A stretch of DNA of 64,000 nucleotides from the NCBI RefSeq assembly GCF_024529975.1, contig NZ_AP024897.1:3472001-3536000 (forward strand), given 5' to 3'. The position numbers were made by a program, and so were the translations under genes. The stretch comes from Vibrio quintilis. GTDB taxonomy: Bacteria > Pseudomonadota > Gammaproteobacteria > Enterobacterales > Vibrionaceae. The notes under the pieces are model-generated. The model did no database searches. It was given only the letters and a program-made list of their open reading frames with translations, and was not told the DNA's origin. Below are positions 21,349 to 31,226 of this stretch, piece after piece. Within the stretch, counting starts at the first letter, position 1; each line of letters starts with the position of its first letter.

Positions 21349-24009
21349 TTAAGCATACAGTGGGTTTGTTTTGTCAGTGTCGATATCAAATTTCTGAATT
21401 GCCTGCGCAACAACAGATTTCTCAATATCACCGCGTTTAGCCAGTTCAGTCAGTGCAGCAACAACAACATAGCCGGCATTCACTTCAAAGTGACGGCGCA
21501 GGTTATCGCGGCTGTCTGAACGACCAAAACCATCTGTACCCAGTACTTTATAAGACTCAGCAGGAACATAAGCACGAACCTGTTCCGCGTAGTTTTTCAT
21601 GTAATCTGTTGCTGCGATTGCAGGTTCAGAACCAAGAACAGTTGAAATGTAAGGTACTTTCGCTTCAGCTTCAGGATGAAGCATATTGTCACGCTCACAT
21701 GCCTGACCTTCACGGGCCAGCTCATTGAACGATGTCACAGAGAAGACATCAGATGCGATGCCATACTCATCACTCAGAATGGCAGCAGCTTTACGTACTT
21801 CATTCATAATTGTGCCTGAGCTCATCAGCTGAACTTTGCCTTTTTTACCAGCATAAGTTTCCAGCTTGTAAATCCCTTTACGGATACCTTCTTCGGCACC
21901 TTCCGGCATCGCTGGCATTGCATAGTTCTCATTCATCAGTGTCAGGTAGTAATAAACATTTTCCTGTTCACCATACATACGACGGATACCGTCCTGAATG
22001 ATCACTGCAACTTCGTAAGCAAATGTTGGATCGTAAGAAATACAGTTTGGAATCGTACCCGCCTGAATGTGGCTGTGGCCATCTTCGTGCTGCAGACCTT
22101 CACCATTCAGTGTTGTCCGTCCGGCAGTACCACCCAGCAGGAATCCGCGGGCTTGCTGATCACCAGCCATCCACGCCATATCACCAATACGCTGGAAACC
22201 AAACATAGAGTAATAGATGTAGAAAGGAATCATTGGCAGATCATTGGTGCTGTACGATGTTGCAGCAGCAACCCACGATGACATCGCACCCAGTTCGTTA
22301 ATCCCTTCCTGAAGAACCTGACCGCCTGTATCTTCTTTATAGTAAGAGACCACACTGCGATCTTCCGGAGTATATTCCTGACCATGCGGGTTATAAATAC
22401 CGATCTGACGGAACAAACCTTCCATACCGAATGTACGCGCTTCATCGGCAATGATTGGTACGATATTCTTACCAATACCTTTGTCTTTCAGCAGAATATT
22501 CAGTGTCCGGACAAATGCCATCGTGGATGAAATGTCACGCTTCTGCTCTTCCAGCAACGGTTTAAAGTCTTCCAGTGCAGGAACTTTCAGTTCTTCAGAG
22601 AAGTTTGGCAGACGAACCGGCGTATACCCATGCAATGCTTTACGGCGCGCATGCAGGTATTCATATTCTTTAGAGCCTTCTTCCAGCTCAAGATAAGGCA
22701 GCTTTTTCACATCTTCATCAGAGATCAGATCCTGAAGGCCAAGACGATCACGAACCTGAAGCACATGCGTCATGTCCATTTTCTTCACCTGGTGCGCAAT
22801 GTTTTTACCTTCAGCGGCATCACCCATGCCATAGCCTTTGACTGTTTTCGCCAGAATCACAGTTGGACGGCCATTCGTGTCCTGTGCATTTTTGAATGCA
22901 GCAAACAGTTTAGAGCTATCGTGACCACCACGTTTCAGGGCAAAAATCTCATCATCGGTCATATCTGCAACTAAAGCGGCAGTTTCAGGATATTTACCGA
23001 AGAAGTGTTCACGAACGTAAGCACCATCTTTCGATTTGAATGTCTGATAGTCACCATCGATAGTTTCGTTCATCAGCTGAAGCAGTTTACCGGATGTATC
23101 TTTCGCCAGAAGCGCATCCCAGTTACTTCCCCAGACAACTTTCACAACGTTCCAGCCTGCACCTTTAAACAGACCTTCCAGTTCCTGAATGATTTTACCG
23201 TTACCCATAACCGGGCCATCCAGACGCTGCAGGTTACAGTTAATCACGAAACACAGGTTGTCCAGTTTTTCACGGGCAGCAAAAGAAATCGCACCACGTG
23301 ATTCCGGTTCATCCATTTCACCATCACCCAGGAAAGCATAAACCCGCTGTTCTGATGTATCTTTCAAACCACGACCAGCAAGATATTTCAGGAAACGCGC
23401 CTGATAAATAGAAGCAATTGGGCCAAGACCCATAGATACAGTCGGGAACTGCCAGAATTCAGGCATCAGTTTCGGGTGAGGATAAGAAGGAATCCCTTTG
23501 CCATCCACTTCCTGACGGAAATTGTCCAGTTGATCTGCAGTTAAGCGACCTTCCACAAAGGCACGGGAATAAATTCCTGGTGAAATATGTCCCTGATAAT
23601 AAACCAGATCGCCGCCGTCTTTTTCATTCGGCGCGCGGAAGAAGTGGTTAAAGCATGTTTCATAAAAAGCAGCAGATGACTGGAATGAAGCCATATGGCC
23701 ACCAAGCTCAAGATCTTTCTTCGATGCACGAAGCACGATCATAATTGCGTTCCAACGGATAATCGAACGAATGCGACGTTCAAGTGTTGTATCACCGGGA
23801 TAAGCAGGTTCCTGATCAGCAGGAATAGTATTGAGATAATTGGTGGTCATACCCGTAGGCATATCTACACCATCCAGACGCGCTTTTTCTAAAACCTGCT
23901 CAAGCAAATACTGAGCACGCTCTACGCCTTCTTCACGGACAACAGACTCAAGAGCTTCCAGCCACTCCTGAGTTTCCAGTGCATCTACGTCATGCTTCAT
24001 GTCAGACAT
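21349..24009 (-). CDS. aceE: Pyruvate dehydrogenase E1 component (homodimeric)
   Basis: Thiamine-diphosphate enzyme that decarboxylates pyruvate and reductively acetylates E2. From the ATG at 24009, preceded by AAGGAAAG, it has 886 residues (E. coli 887); the frame remains open 17 codons further, but that part overlaps no recognisable family sequence. The ThDP motif begins GDGEMDEPESRGAISFAARE and ends with NCNLQRLDGP. Other family blocks include YYQGHISPGIYSRAF and AGRTTLNGEGLQHEDGHS. It lies 51 bases after pdhR, in the pdhR-aceE-aceF order. Confidence 0.98.
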   Translation of the reverse strand: MSDMKHDVDALETQEWLEALESVVREEGVERAQYLLEQVLEKARLDGVDMPTGMTTNYLNTIPADQEPAYPGDTTLERRIRSIIRWNAIMIVLRASKKDLELGGHMASFQSSAAFYETCFNHFFRAPNEKDGGDLVYYQGHISPGIYSRAFVEGRLTADQLDNFRQEVDGKGIPSYPHPKLMPEFWQFPTVSMGLGPIASIYQARFLKYLAGRGLKDTSEQRVYAFLGDGEMDEPESRGAISFAAREKLDNLCFVINCNLQRLDGPVMGNGKIIQELEGLFKGAGWNVVKVVWGSNWDALLAKDTSGKLLQLMNETIDGDYQTFKSKDGAYVREHFFGKYPETAALVADMTDDEIFALKRGGHDSSKLFAAFKNAQDTNGRPTVILAKTVKGYGMGDAAEGKNIAHQVKKMDMTHVLQVRDRLGLQDLISDEDVKKLPYLELEEGSKEYEYLHARRKALHGYTPVRLPNFSEELKVPALEDFKPLLEEQKRDISSTMAFVRTLNILLKDKGIGKNIVPIIADEARTFGMEGLFRQIGIYNPHGQEYTPEDRSVVSYYKEDTGGQVLQEGINELGAMSSWVAAATSYSTNDLPMIPFYIYYSMFGFQRIGDMAWMAGDQQARGFLLGGTAGRTTLNGEGLQHEDGHSHIQAGTIPNCISYDPTFAYEVAVIIQDGIRRMYGEQENVYYYLTLMNENYAMPAMPEGAEEGIRKGIYKLETYAGKKGKVQLMSSGTIMNEVRKAAAILSDEYGIASDVFSVTSFNELAREGQACERDNMLHPEAEAKVPYISTVLGSEPAIAATDYMKNYAEQVRAYVPAESYKVLGTDGFGRSDSRDNLRRHFEVNAGYVVVAALTELAKRGDIEKSVVAQAIQKFDIDTDKTNPLYA

Positions 24010-24060
24010 GCGATCTTTCCTTTTGTTGGTTTGATCTAAAAACAAACAATAACAAGTCAA

Positions 24061-24828
24061 TCAGGACTCGTTACCCTGCTGAATCCGACGCAATGAACGT
24101 TCACGACGCGTTTGTTCCCGCGTTAAATCCAACAGTGTTTCTTCAATATAGGCAAGGTGTGAATGCGACATTTCCCGAGCCTTTTCCGGCTCTCCGGCAA
24201 CAATAGCATCCACAATACTGGCCCGATGCTTACTTACTTTGTCCACCACTTCAGGGCGGTGGTGTAATAGTTTTAAATTCTGTAGTACGTTCTGCTCAAG
24301 CAATGATGCGAGGCTTCGGACAATATGCAGCAAAACGACATTATGTGAGGCTTCAGTGAGCGTGACTAAAAATTCGACAACGCAGGCAGACTCGGCTTCA
24401 ATATTATTTTCGTTCTGTTTTTCATGAATTTTTACGAGACAGGCCTGAATACGCTCAAAGTCTTCTTCAGTGCCGCGCAGCGCGGCGAAATAAGCTGAAA
24501 TCCCTTCCATCGCATGGCGGGCTTCTAATAAATCTAACTGAGTTTCAGAGTGACTGGATAATAATTCCATCAAAGGATCAGAAAAGCTCGTCCATATGTT
24601 TTCGGTAACGAAAGTTCCGCCGCCATGACGCCGGCTCAGCAGTCGTTTTGCTTCGAGTCTCTGTATCGCTTCACGTACCGATGGACGGGATACATCGAAT
24701 TGTCGGGCAAGTTCACGCTCAGGAGGTAACTGTTGTCCGGGCGCGAGCGTTCCTTCGACAATCAAACGTTCAAGTTCCTGTTCAATCACATCGGCAAGTT
24801 TCGGCTGACGAATCCTTTGATATGCCAT
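24061..24828 (-). CDS. pdhR: Pyruvate dehydrogenase complex repressor PdhR (GntR/FadR family)
   Basis: Pyruvate-responsive repressor of the pdh operon. It has 255 residues. The N-terminal winged helix contains [21 protein letters not shown] at about residues 38-58 and RHGGGTFV for the wing; an all-helical FCD effector domain follows from about residue 85. It is the first gene of the operon, and a perfect PdhR-type operator lies 42 bases upstream of its start, so it is almost certainly autoregulated. Confidence 0.96.
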   Translation of the reverse strand: MAYQRIRQPKLADVIEQELERLIVEGTLAPGQQLPPERELARQFDVSRPSVREAIQRLEAKRLLSRRHGGGTFVTENIWTSFSDPLMELLSSHSETQLDLLEARHAMEGISAYFAALRGTEEDFERIQACLVKIHEKQNENNIEAESACVVEFLVTLTEASHNVVLLHIVRSLASLLEQNVLQNLKLLHHRPEVVDKVSKHRASIVDAIVAGEPEKAREMSHSHLAYIEETLLDLTREQTRRERSLRRIQQGNES

Positions 24829-24869
24829 AGTAATAGTTCTTTTGTTTTTATATTCATTATTTTTTAGTT

Positions 24870-24886
24870 AATTGGTAATACCAATT
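24870..24886 (-). promoter_or_regulatory. PdhR operator
   Basis: AATTGGTAATACCAATT is a perfect inverted repeat (TTGGT-N3-ACCAA) matching the known PdhR box. It lies 42-58 bases upstream of the pdhR start codon, where a repressor would cover the promoter. Pyruvate binding to PdhR would release it. Confidence 0.9.
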
Positions 24887-25326
24887 TTAAGTCGTCGAAG
24901 AAATTAACATATTCAAAACTTCTTTGTCCAGATAAAAATTTGACCAAAATCATAGAACCACCCCGCAAGCAACAACTCATTAACATTCGGGGCGTGAAAT
25001 ATTAAATTTAAGTTAATGACAGGCAAAACGGATGATATGAAAAGAAATGTACTTGTTAAATAAGGAAACAACGGAAAGTGAAAGAGAAAACACCAGAAAA
25101 TGTGAGGAAATTACTCGATATTGACAAAAATAAATAGATATCTTCCTACATTGAATCAATCATTTTTTACAATAAATATACTTATATGAGCAGAATGTAA
25201 GAATAAAATAAACAATAAAAAGAGAGCAAACGAAACCCTTTGGCTCATTCACTCTCACTGACAACCACCTGAATCCGTTAGATTAATCTGGTTAAAAAAC
25301 ACTCACAGACACCCTGAGAACAATGC
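24887..25326. other. AT-rich intergenic region between recJ and pdhR
   Basis: About 440 bases without a convincing gene. It lies upstream of the pdh operon (to its left) and downstream of recJ (to its right). An interrupted inverted repeat (CCCCGC near 24961 and GCGGGG-like CGGGGCG near 24989) is the only structure noted. No clean terminator for recJ is visible. Confidence 0.4.
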
Positions 25327-27078
25327 TTATACACCATTGCTCCTGGCTTCAATATGGTCAATCAAAAGCTGTAACGACTGATTTCCCCTGAAGATGTTGA
25401 TATCAAGTTTGTAGGCAATGTGCACTTTTTTGACTGAAAGATCCGGCCAGCGACGCAGATCAACATTAAATGCAATTGCATCAACCATTTGATGGCCTGG
25501 CATACCTTTGTGCAACGGCTCCAGCATCAGTTTCAGGTGTTTCTCGCCGACCAGCTTCTGACTCAGCACCCGGAATTCGCCATCAAACAAAGGTTCGGGG
25601 AATGCCTGTCCCCATGGTCCACCGGAGCGTAAAATCTCTGCGGTATGCATAGATAACTCTTCAGGCAACAACTCTCCGTCAGAAAGTAAAACACCTTTCA
25701 GCGCAGATTCATCCAGCAGATCATGGACAACCTCATCAAAACGGGCCGCAAAACGCTCAAAATCGCGCTCACGAATCGATAAACCGGCAGCCATCGCATG
25801 ACCGCCAAACTTTAGTATCAAATCCGGAGATGTTGTATCAATTAAGTCCAGAGCATCGCGCATGTGTAATCCGGGAACAGAGCGGCAAGAACCTTTCATA
25901 ATCCCTTCTCCCGCATCGGCAAATGCGATCACAGGACGATGATACGTATCTTTAATCCGGGACGCTAAAATACCAATCACCCCCTGATGCCAGTCACGCT
26001 GAAACAATGCAATCCCGAACGGTAATGCCGCACCTTCCCCCAGTTTCAAACGCTCACAAAATGCTAACGCCTCTTGCTTCATGCCGGATTCAATTTCTTT
26101 ACGGGTCTGATTCAGGCCATCAAGCTCACTCGCCATTCTTCGGGCTGCATAGATATTATTACAAAGCAGCAACTCAACCCCGAACGACATATCATCCAGC
26201 CGCCCGGCTGCATTGATTCTCGGCCCCAGTGCAAAACCAAAATCGGATGCCACCAGATTCCGGGGATCCCGGTTCGAGACTTCAATCAAAGCCTGAATCC
26301 CCGGACGGGTCTGACCGGCTCTGATCCGCTGCAACCCCTGATAAACCAGCACCCGGTTATTATCATCAAGCGGCACCACATCCGCCACGGTACCCAGCGC
26401 AACCAAATCCAGCAGAGTCATCAGCTTCGGTTCCGCCAGACCAGCCTGCGCAAACCAGTTCTGCTTCCTCATATAAACGCAAAGCGCCATCATCATATAG
26501 AAAGCAACACCGACACCGGCTAATGCCTTAGAGGGAAATCCACAATCCGGTAAGTTCGGGTTGACCATAGCATCCGCATCCGGAAGCGTCTCACCCGGTA
26601 AATGGTGATCAGTGACAATTACCTGCAAACCTTGCTCTTTGGCATAACGGACACCTTCCAGAGAAGACACACCGTTATCCACGGTCATGATAATTTCAGC
26701 CCCCATGTCAATGGCCTGCACAACCACTTCAGGGCTTAGTCCATAGCCATCATCAAACCGGTTAGGGACCAGATAATCAACATTGTTGCTCCCCAACATT
26801 CTGAGTGCCAGCACAGATAGTGCGGTACTGGTCGCACCATCGGCATCAAAGTCACCCACAATAATGATGCGACGCTGATTCACCACAGCCTGATATAAAA
26901 TTTCAACCGCCACATCCATGCCTTTGAAAAGCTGATAGCTGTGCAGCGCCCGGGCACTCTTTTCCAGCTGACTGGCATCATGGATACCCCGGCCAACATA
27001 AAGACGGCGTAAAATGGGAGGAATGGTTTCCGGCAACAGAGAAATATCGGGTTGAGGTCTTCTTTTTATTTCAATCAT
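25327..27078 (-). CDS. recJ: Single-stranded-DNA-specific exonuclease RecJ
   Basis: 5'-3' exonuclease of recombination and mismatch repair. It has 583 residues (E. coli 577). The DHH-family motifs are present: VVGDFDADGATSTAL (motif I) near residue 75, TVDNGVSS, TDHHLPGE (the DHH), GTVADVVPL, and the DHHA1-type GGHAMAAGLSI near residue 400. The start codon lies only a few bases after a strong hairpin plus T-run, and no ribosome-binding site is apparent, which is odd (see findings). It is the last gene of the xerD-dsbC-recJ run. Confidence 0.97.
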   Translation of the reverse strand: MIEIKRRPQPDISLLPETIPPILRRLYVGRGIHDASQLEKSARALHSYQLFKGMDVAVEILYQAVVNQRRIIIVGDFDADGATSTALSVLALRMLGSNNVDYLVPNRFDDGYGLSPEVVVQAIDMGAEIIMTVDNGVSSLEGVRYAKEQGLQVIVTDHHLPGETLPDADAMVNPNLPDCGFPSKALAGVGVAFYMMMALCVYMRKQNWFAQAGLAEPKLMTLLDLVALGTVADVVPLDDNNRVLVYQGLQRIRAGQTRPGIQALIEVSNRDPRNLVASDFGFALGPRINAAGRLDDMSFGVELLLCNNIYAARRMASELDGLNQTRKEIESGMKQEALAFCERLKLGEGAALPFGIALFQRDWHQGVIGILASRIKDTYHRPVIAFADAGEGIMKGSCRSVPGLHMRDALDLIDTTSPDLILKFGGHAMAAGLSIRERDFERFAARFDEVVHDLLDESALKGVLLSDGELLPEELSMHTAEILRSGGPWGQAFPEPLFDGEFRVLSQKLVGEKHLKLMLEPLHKGMPGHQMVDAIAFNVDLRRWPDLSVKKVHIAYKLDINIFRGNQSLQLLIDHIEARSNGV

Positions 27079-27084
27079 ATCGTT

Positions 27085-27107
27085 AAAAAGCCCGGCATAC
27101 GCCGGGC
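27085..27107 (-). terminator. Rho-independent terminator between dsbC and recJ
   Basis: On the minus strand GCCCGGC-GTAT-GCCGGGC is a perfect 7-bp GC stem with a four-base loop, followed by TTTTTAA. It ends about 7 bases before the recJ ATG, so it would terminate or attenuate xerD-dsbC transcripts right before recJ. Confidence 0.85.
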
Positions 27108-27136
27108 CTCTGAATTAAGGAGCTGAACTAGCGTGA

Positions 27137-27883
27137 TTAGAGAGATTCTAACCGTTTTAGCAATGCTTTTGGAGGAAGATATCCACCCACCATGACACCA
27201 TTTGGTAAAAAGATTGCAGGCGTACCTTTCACACCCAGCTCTTTACCAAGCTCATAATGGTTACTAATCATTGTCTTACATTTACCAATGTCTTTGCCCG
27301 CGTCAACCTGTTTACGATTCAGCTTGGCATCTTCTAATGCTTTCTGCGGATCATCAGCACACCAGATGGCAGCCATGTGGTCAGCGACCGGTCCTGTTGC
27401 GCCCTGACGAGGGAATGCCAGATAACGAATCGTAATGCCTAAATCGTTATATTCTTTCAACTGGCTATGTAATCGTACACAGTACCCACAGGTAATATCT
27501 GTAAAGACAGTGACAGCATACTTTTCATCTTTCGCCTTAAATACGATCATCTGATCTTTCAACGCTTCGAGTCTTTTCGCATGCTGTGGCGCAAGACGTT
27601 TGGCAATCACATCTTCATATTTGCCATCATCATGTAATCTAAACAATGTTCCGGCAACAAACAACTTACCGTCTGGTGTTGAGAAAAGTGTGCCATTTGA
27701 CGTACTGACCTCTAGCAGGCCATCAATGTCCTGAGAAGGCGCAACGTTATGCACTTTCAGACCGATTTTCTCAAAACGTTTGGTAATTTCCTGCTTATCG
27801 AAAGACACCGAAGCGTAAGAGAAAACAGAAAAAAGAGTACAACATAAAATCATTAACTGGGGGATACGTATAACGCGCATCAT
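27137..27883 (-). CDS. dsbC: Periplasmic disulfide isomerase DsbC
   Basis: Homodimeric periplasmic thioredoxin-fold protein that reshuffles wrong disulfides; kept reduced by DsbD. It has 248 residues with a signal peptide to about residue 24 (MILCCTLFSVFSYA), an N-terminal dimerisation domain, and the redox motif CGYC in FTDITCGYCVRLHSQ. The cis-proline loop reads GVKGTPAIFLPNG. It lies 15 bases after xerD and before recJ, an order conserved in gamma-proteobacteria. Confidence 0.96.
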   Translation of the reverse strand: MMRVIRIPQLMILCCTLFSVFSYASVSFDKQEITKRFEKIGLKVHNVAPSQDIDGLLEVSTSNGTLFSTPDGKLFVAGTLFRLHDDGKYEDVIAKRLAPQHAKRLEALKDQMIVFKAKDEKYAVTVFTDITCGYCVRLHSQLKEYNDLGITIRYLAFPRQGATGPVADHMAAIWCADDPQKALEDAKLNRKQVDAGKDIGKCKTMISNHYELGKELGVKGTPAIFLPNGVMVGGYLPPKALLKRLESL

Positions 27884-27898
27884 ATTTCACCTTATTTT

Positions 27899-28813
27899 TT
27901 AAGCCCTTGGATGGTGCTCACTATGTAATTGTTTCAATCTTTCAGTGGCCACATGAGTATAAATTTGTGTTGTCGATAAGTCACTATGTCCGAGCAACAT
28001 CTGTACGACTCTTAGATCTGCACCATAGTTCAGTAAATGTGTTGCAAATGCATGCCTTAGCACGTGCGGCGACAGTTTTTCTGCATCAATCCCGGCGATG
28101 ACCGCATAATGTTTAATCCGGTGCCAGAATGTCTGGCGGGTCATTTGTTTCGCCCTGCGACTGGGAAACACAACATCAGAGGAGTGATCACCAAGTAAGA
28201 CGCCCCGTCCTTTTTGCAAAAATACTTCGATCCACTCGATTGCATTTTCTCCGACCGGAACCAATCTTTCTTTGCCACCTTTCCCCATGACACGAACAAC
28301 ACCTTGCCGCAAACTCAAATTTTCCATGGTCAGGCTGACAAGTTCTGTGACGCGCAACCCGGTTGCATAAAGTAACTCCAGCATGGCTTTATCCCGCAGC
28401 TCCAGCGGTTCACTGGTATCAGGCGCATTCAGTAACGCTTCAACCTGAGCCTCACTTAAATCTTTTGGTAATCTTTTTGGCAGTTTTGGCGCTACCAGTA
28501 AAGCACTGGGATCATCCGGGCGGAACTTCTCCCGGTACAAATACTGGAACAAACGACGAATGGCAGACAACATTCTGGCCCGTGACGTCTGTTTATACAT
28601 TTGATCCACCAGCCAGGCCTGATATTCCTGTAAGTCAGAAACACCAACTGATTCCAGCTGGTGTTTTTGCTCTTTCATCCAGCCTAATAACTTCAGCAGA
28701 TCATTTCTGTACGAAACCAGTGTATTATCTGACAGTCCCCGCTCCATCCACATCGCATCTAAAAACCGCTCTACCCGATGCTGATCGTCGGTATAAGAAT
28801 CTGACACACCCAT
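27899..28813 (-). CDS. xerD: Site-specific tyrosine recombinase XerD
   Basis: With XerC resolves chromosome dimers at dif under FtsK control. It has 304 residues with a SAM-like N-terminal domain (about 10-95) and the catalytic domain. The active residues are visible: Arg in ATGLRVTELVSL, Lys in the VMGKGGKERLVP hairpin, HxxR in SPHVLRHAFATHLL, His in MLLGHSDLSTTQ, and the nucleophile Tyr in IYTHV. XerD rather than XerC is supported by the dsbC-recJ neighbours and the similarity of the catalytic core. Confidence 0.96.
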   Translation of the reverse strand: MGVSDSYTDDQHRVERFLDAMWMERGLSDNTLVSYRNDLLKLLGWMKEQKHQLESVGVSDLQEYQAWLVDQMYKQTSRARMLSAIRRLFQYLYREKFRPDDPSALLVAPKLPKRLPKDLSEAQVEALLNAPDTSEPLELRDKAMLELLYATGLRVTELVSLTMENLSLRQGVVRVMGKGGKERLVPVGENAIEWIEVFLQKGRGVLLGDHSSDVVFPSRRAKQMTRQTFWHRIKHYAVIAGIDAEKLSPHVLRHAFATHLLNYGADLRVVQMLLGHSDLSTTQIYTHVATERLKQLHSEHHPRA

Positions 28814-28982
28814 ATCCCATACTTAATATTTTAACGTGCTTCATTAAATAACACAGAAACACACAGATTACAGATGATTAAACGGTAAAGTTTTTGAAAA
28901 TTATAGACGCAGTCCAACTTATCTTGAGCCTCTTGATAGATAACGTTAGAATCTGACAAACTTTTAAACAGTATATAACCTC

Positions 28983-29501
28983 ATGAAAATTGGCCTCTTC
29001 TACGGTTCCACAACCTGCTATACAGAAATGACAGCTGAAAAAATCCGGGCCATCCTCGGAGAAGATTTAGTTGATATTTATAATGTTAAAGATACACCAC
29101 TCACCCAAATGGAAGATTATGACTTCCTGATCCTCGGGATTTCAACCTGGGATTTCGGTGAAATTCAGGAAGACTGGAATTCCGTCTGGAATCAGATTCA
29201 GCAGTTAAATCTACACGGAAAATTTATCGCTCTATACGGGCTGGGCGATCAGGAAGGCTATGGCGAATGGTATCTTGACGCGATGGGATTACTGCACGAT
29301 GAACTGAGAAGTTGTGGTGTCACTTTTCTGGGATACTGGCCGAATCAGGGCTACGAATTTGAAGCATCGAAAGCTCTGACAGAAGATGGCAGCCACTTTG
29401 TAGGACTGGCACTGGATGAAGATTCTCAATATGACCTCACCGATGAAAGACTGGCAACCTGGTGTGAGCAGATATTAATTGAATACAATGACACCCTTTA
29501 A
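28983..29501 (+). CDS. fldB: Flavodoxin FldB
   Basis: FMN electron carrier of about 19 kDa. It has 172 residues, with the FMN phosphate loop [18 protein letters not shown] at the N-terminus, the [16 protein letters not shown] loop, and [19 protein letters not shown], matching E. coli FldB closely. It is transcribed divergently from xerD, as in enterics and vibrios. No clear operator was seen in the 169-base gap. Confidence 0.95.
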   Translation: MKIGLFYGSTTCYTEMTAEKIRAILGEDLVDIYNVKDTPLTQMEDYDFLILGISTWDFGEIQEDWNSVWNQIQQLNLHGKFIALYGLGDQEGYGEWYLDAMGLLHDELRSCGVTFLGYWPNQGYEFEASKALTEDGSHFVGLALDEDSQYDLTDERLATWCEQILIEYNDTL

Positions 29502-29586
29502 TCTTCAGACCCGGCGGGAGTTTCAGGCTCCCGTCAGCCATATTGAAATGACAATAACCTTTTCATCATCACCGATAATAAAACCA

Positions 29587-29640
29587 CACCTGTAATAAAA
29601 CTATCATCTGTAATAAAACTATCATCTGCAATAAAACCAC
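29587..29640. repeat. 18-bp tandem repeat, three copies
   Basis: Three consecutive units read CACCTGTAATAAAACTAT, CATCTGTAATAAAACTAT and CATCTGCAATAAAACCAC. The third unit holds the stop codon and last residues of the minus-strand membrane-protein gene, the first two lie beyond it. Confidence 0.85.
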
Positions 29641-30908
29641 AGCAGCATAAAACACACAACATACATGACTAAAGCATAACGCCAGTTCAGCTTCAGCAAC
29701 GTCCCGGCACTAATCTCATAGCGGGACTGAATACTGAGCTGAACACCGGAAAATGGTGACAAACTAATCCCCAGCGACCACCCCATTAATAATGTCAGCC
29801 CAAGCAGATTCGGATCAGACACCGTGGGCGCGAGAACACTGCCCGCCAATACCACACTGGTGACAGGATGCATTCCCGTCATGGCCAGAGCAACCAGAAT
29901 CAACAGGGTTATACTGGCCTCAAGGTAACCAAAATGAGCCGGAGCCAGGTGTAAATCCAGAGAAGTCAGCACACCGGCGACCCCTGCTGCCAAAAGTGCA
30001 GCCGCAGCAAACAGCACCACTTCACCACCTGAACCGGCAATGCCTGATTCGATATGCTGAATCATCTTCTGGCTTCCCTGCTGTATGCCCTGATTCAGAA
30101 TCAGCCACAAGGCGGTGAAAGAAACCGTTGTCACTGAAACCAGCGTTAACACACTTAATGATGAAAAATACTCATGGGCAAAGATTACCACCAGCGCCAG
30201 AAAACAGGGCATCCACAGAGAATCCCACGCCATCGGATAACCATGAAGTTCTTTTGCTGCCGGTTGTCTGAGGATTTCCCAGGCACTCACGGCGATCCCG
30301 GCCAGACTGACTGGTATGCCGTATAAAACCAGCGTACTCAACTGAGAACCGGGCGCACTCACCAGTGTCAGACCCATTGCAGCAAAAAAAGGGGACCAGA
30401 AGGCACAAATACAAAACGCCCTGAGCAGCAATAACCCCTGCACCGGTGTAATTTGTTGTTGTCTGGCCAGCCGGTCTCCGACAATAATCACAGACGACAT
30501 ATTCAATACTGAGCCAAATAAATGCGCACCAAGTAATGTGCGCAGTAATGCCCGCCGTCCCTTAGGTAATGTGCGGCTATCTGCCGCACCTGAACCGGTA
30601 CATATTTTTAAAAAACCGACCGCAATCAGCATATTGACAACTTTTTGATTCGCTTCCAGAGCCACCAGTAAATATCGCGAATCAATCCCGTGAAAGACAC
30701 CAAACATCAGACACAATGAACCAATCACCAACAAGACGATGACCTGTTTTTTCTGATTTGGTTTGGCAAATGGTAACAACAGAAAGGCAGCCACCCAGAC
30801 AGGTACACCTGCCCAGAAGGAACTGAGATGGGTAAATGCTGATACTATCGAAAGCACGAGACTTCCGAAGAGCAACCAGCCGGCAATCTTCGCAAATTCA
30901 GGTTTCAT
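29622..30908 (-). CDS. Polytopic inner-membrane protein, putative transporter
   Basis: I do not recognise a named family. The 428 residues are mostly hydrophobic, with about 10-12 membrane segments. The two halves look related: GLLLLRAFCICAFWSPFFA in the first half and GLTLLMGWSLGISLSPFSG in the second, each ending in a W/L-SPF loop, and each preceded by a VI/VL-rich segment. Such a two-fold repeat with broken helices is typical of ion-transporter-superfamily carriers, so a secondary transporter is likely; the substrate is unknown. It is a single gene, convergent with fldB, with its final codons inside an 18-bp tandem repeat. Confidence 0.7.
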   Translation of the reverse strand: MKPEFAKIAGWLLFGSLVLSIVSAFTHLSSFWAGVPVWVAAFLLLPFAKPNQKKQVIVLLVIGSLCLMFGVFHGIDSRYLLVALEANQKVVNMLIAVGFLKICTGSGAADSRTLPKGRRALLRTLLGAHLFGSVLNMSSVIIVGDRLARQQQITPVQGLLLLRAFCICAFWSPFFAAMGLTLVSAPGSQLSTLVLYGIPVSLAGIAVSAWEILRQPAAKELHGYPMAWDSLWMPCFLALVVIFAHEYFSSLSVLTLVSVTTVSFTALWLILNQGIQQGSQKMIQHIESGIAGSGGEVVLFAAAALLAAGVAGVLTSLDLHLAPAHFGYLEASITLLILVALAMTGMHPVTSVVLAGSVLAPTVSDPNLLGLTLLMGWSLGISLSPFSGVQLSIQSRYEISAGTLLKLNWRYALVMYVVCFMLLWFYCR

Positions 30909-31226
30909 AACAGGTAAAACATAAAAAACTGTCCGGACAGATCCAACGTATCACATTGAGCAAACTGAATAAATCGAAAACTCAGGACGGTTTCAAACAT
31001 AAATCACCGGTCAGATTTACTGGTAGTCATCTGGTTTATTTACGGCATAAAATTCAGTACGACCTGCCAGGCTGATTCCCGGTTCCACCCACTTCACAGT
31101 TTTTCGTTCTGATCAGACCGGATCCATACGATACGCTATTTTTCTCTGCACCGGAGGTCTATGATTTCAGGCTATCCAGATCTGATATACCCAGACATCG
31201 CATATCGCGGTAGATAAGGATTCAAT
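30909..31226. other. Intergenic region upstream of the GH32 gene and the transporter
   Basis: 318 bases between divergent genes; it must contain both promoters, but no strong sigma-70 pair or recognised operator was identified. The GH32 gene has AAGGA nine bases before its ATG. Confidence 0.35.

Noticed and set aside
21453..23892. Many open frames antisense to aceE
   Set aside because: Shadows of a highly expressed, codon-biased gene; no ribosome-binding sites and no family likeness.
24010..24060. Seventeen-codon N-terminal extension of aceE
   Set aside because: The start at 24009 has a good ribosome-binding site and gives the family length.
24961..25326. Possible promoter-like TTGACA at about 25123 in the recJ-pdhR gap
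   Set aside because: No acceptable -10 at 16-18 bases.
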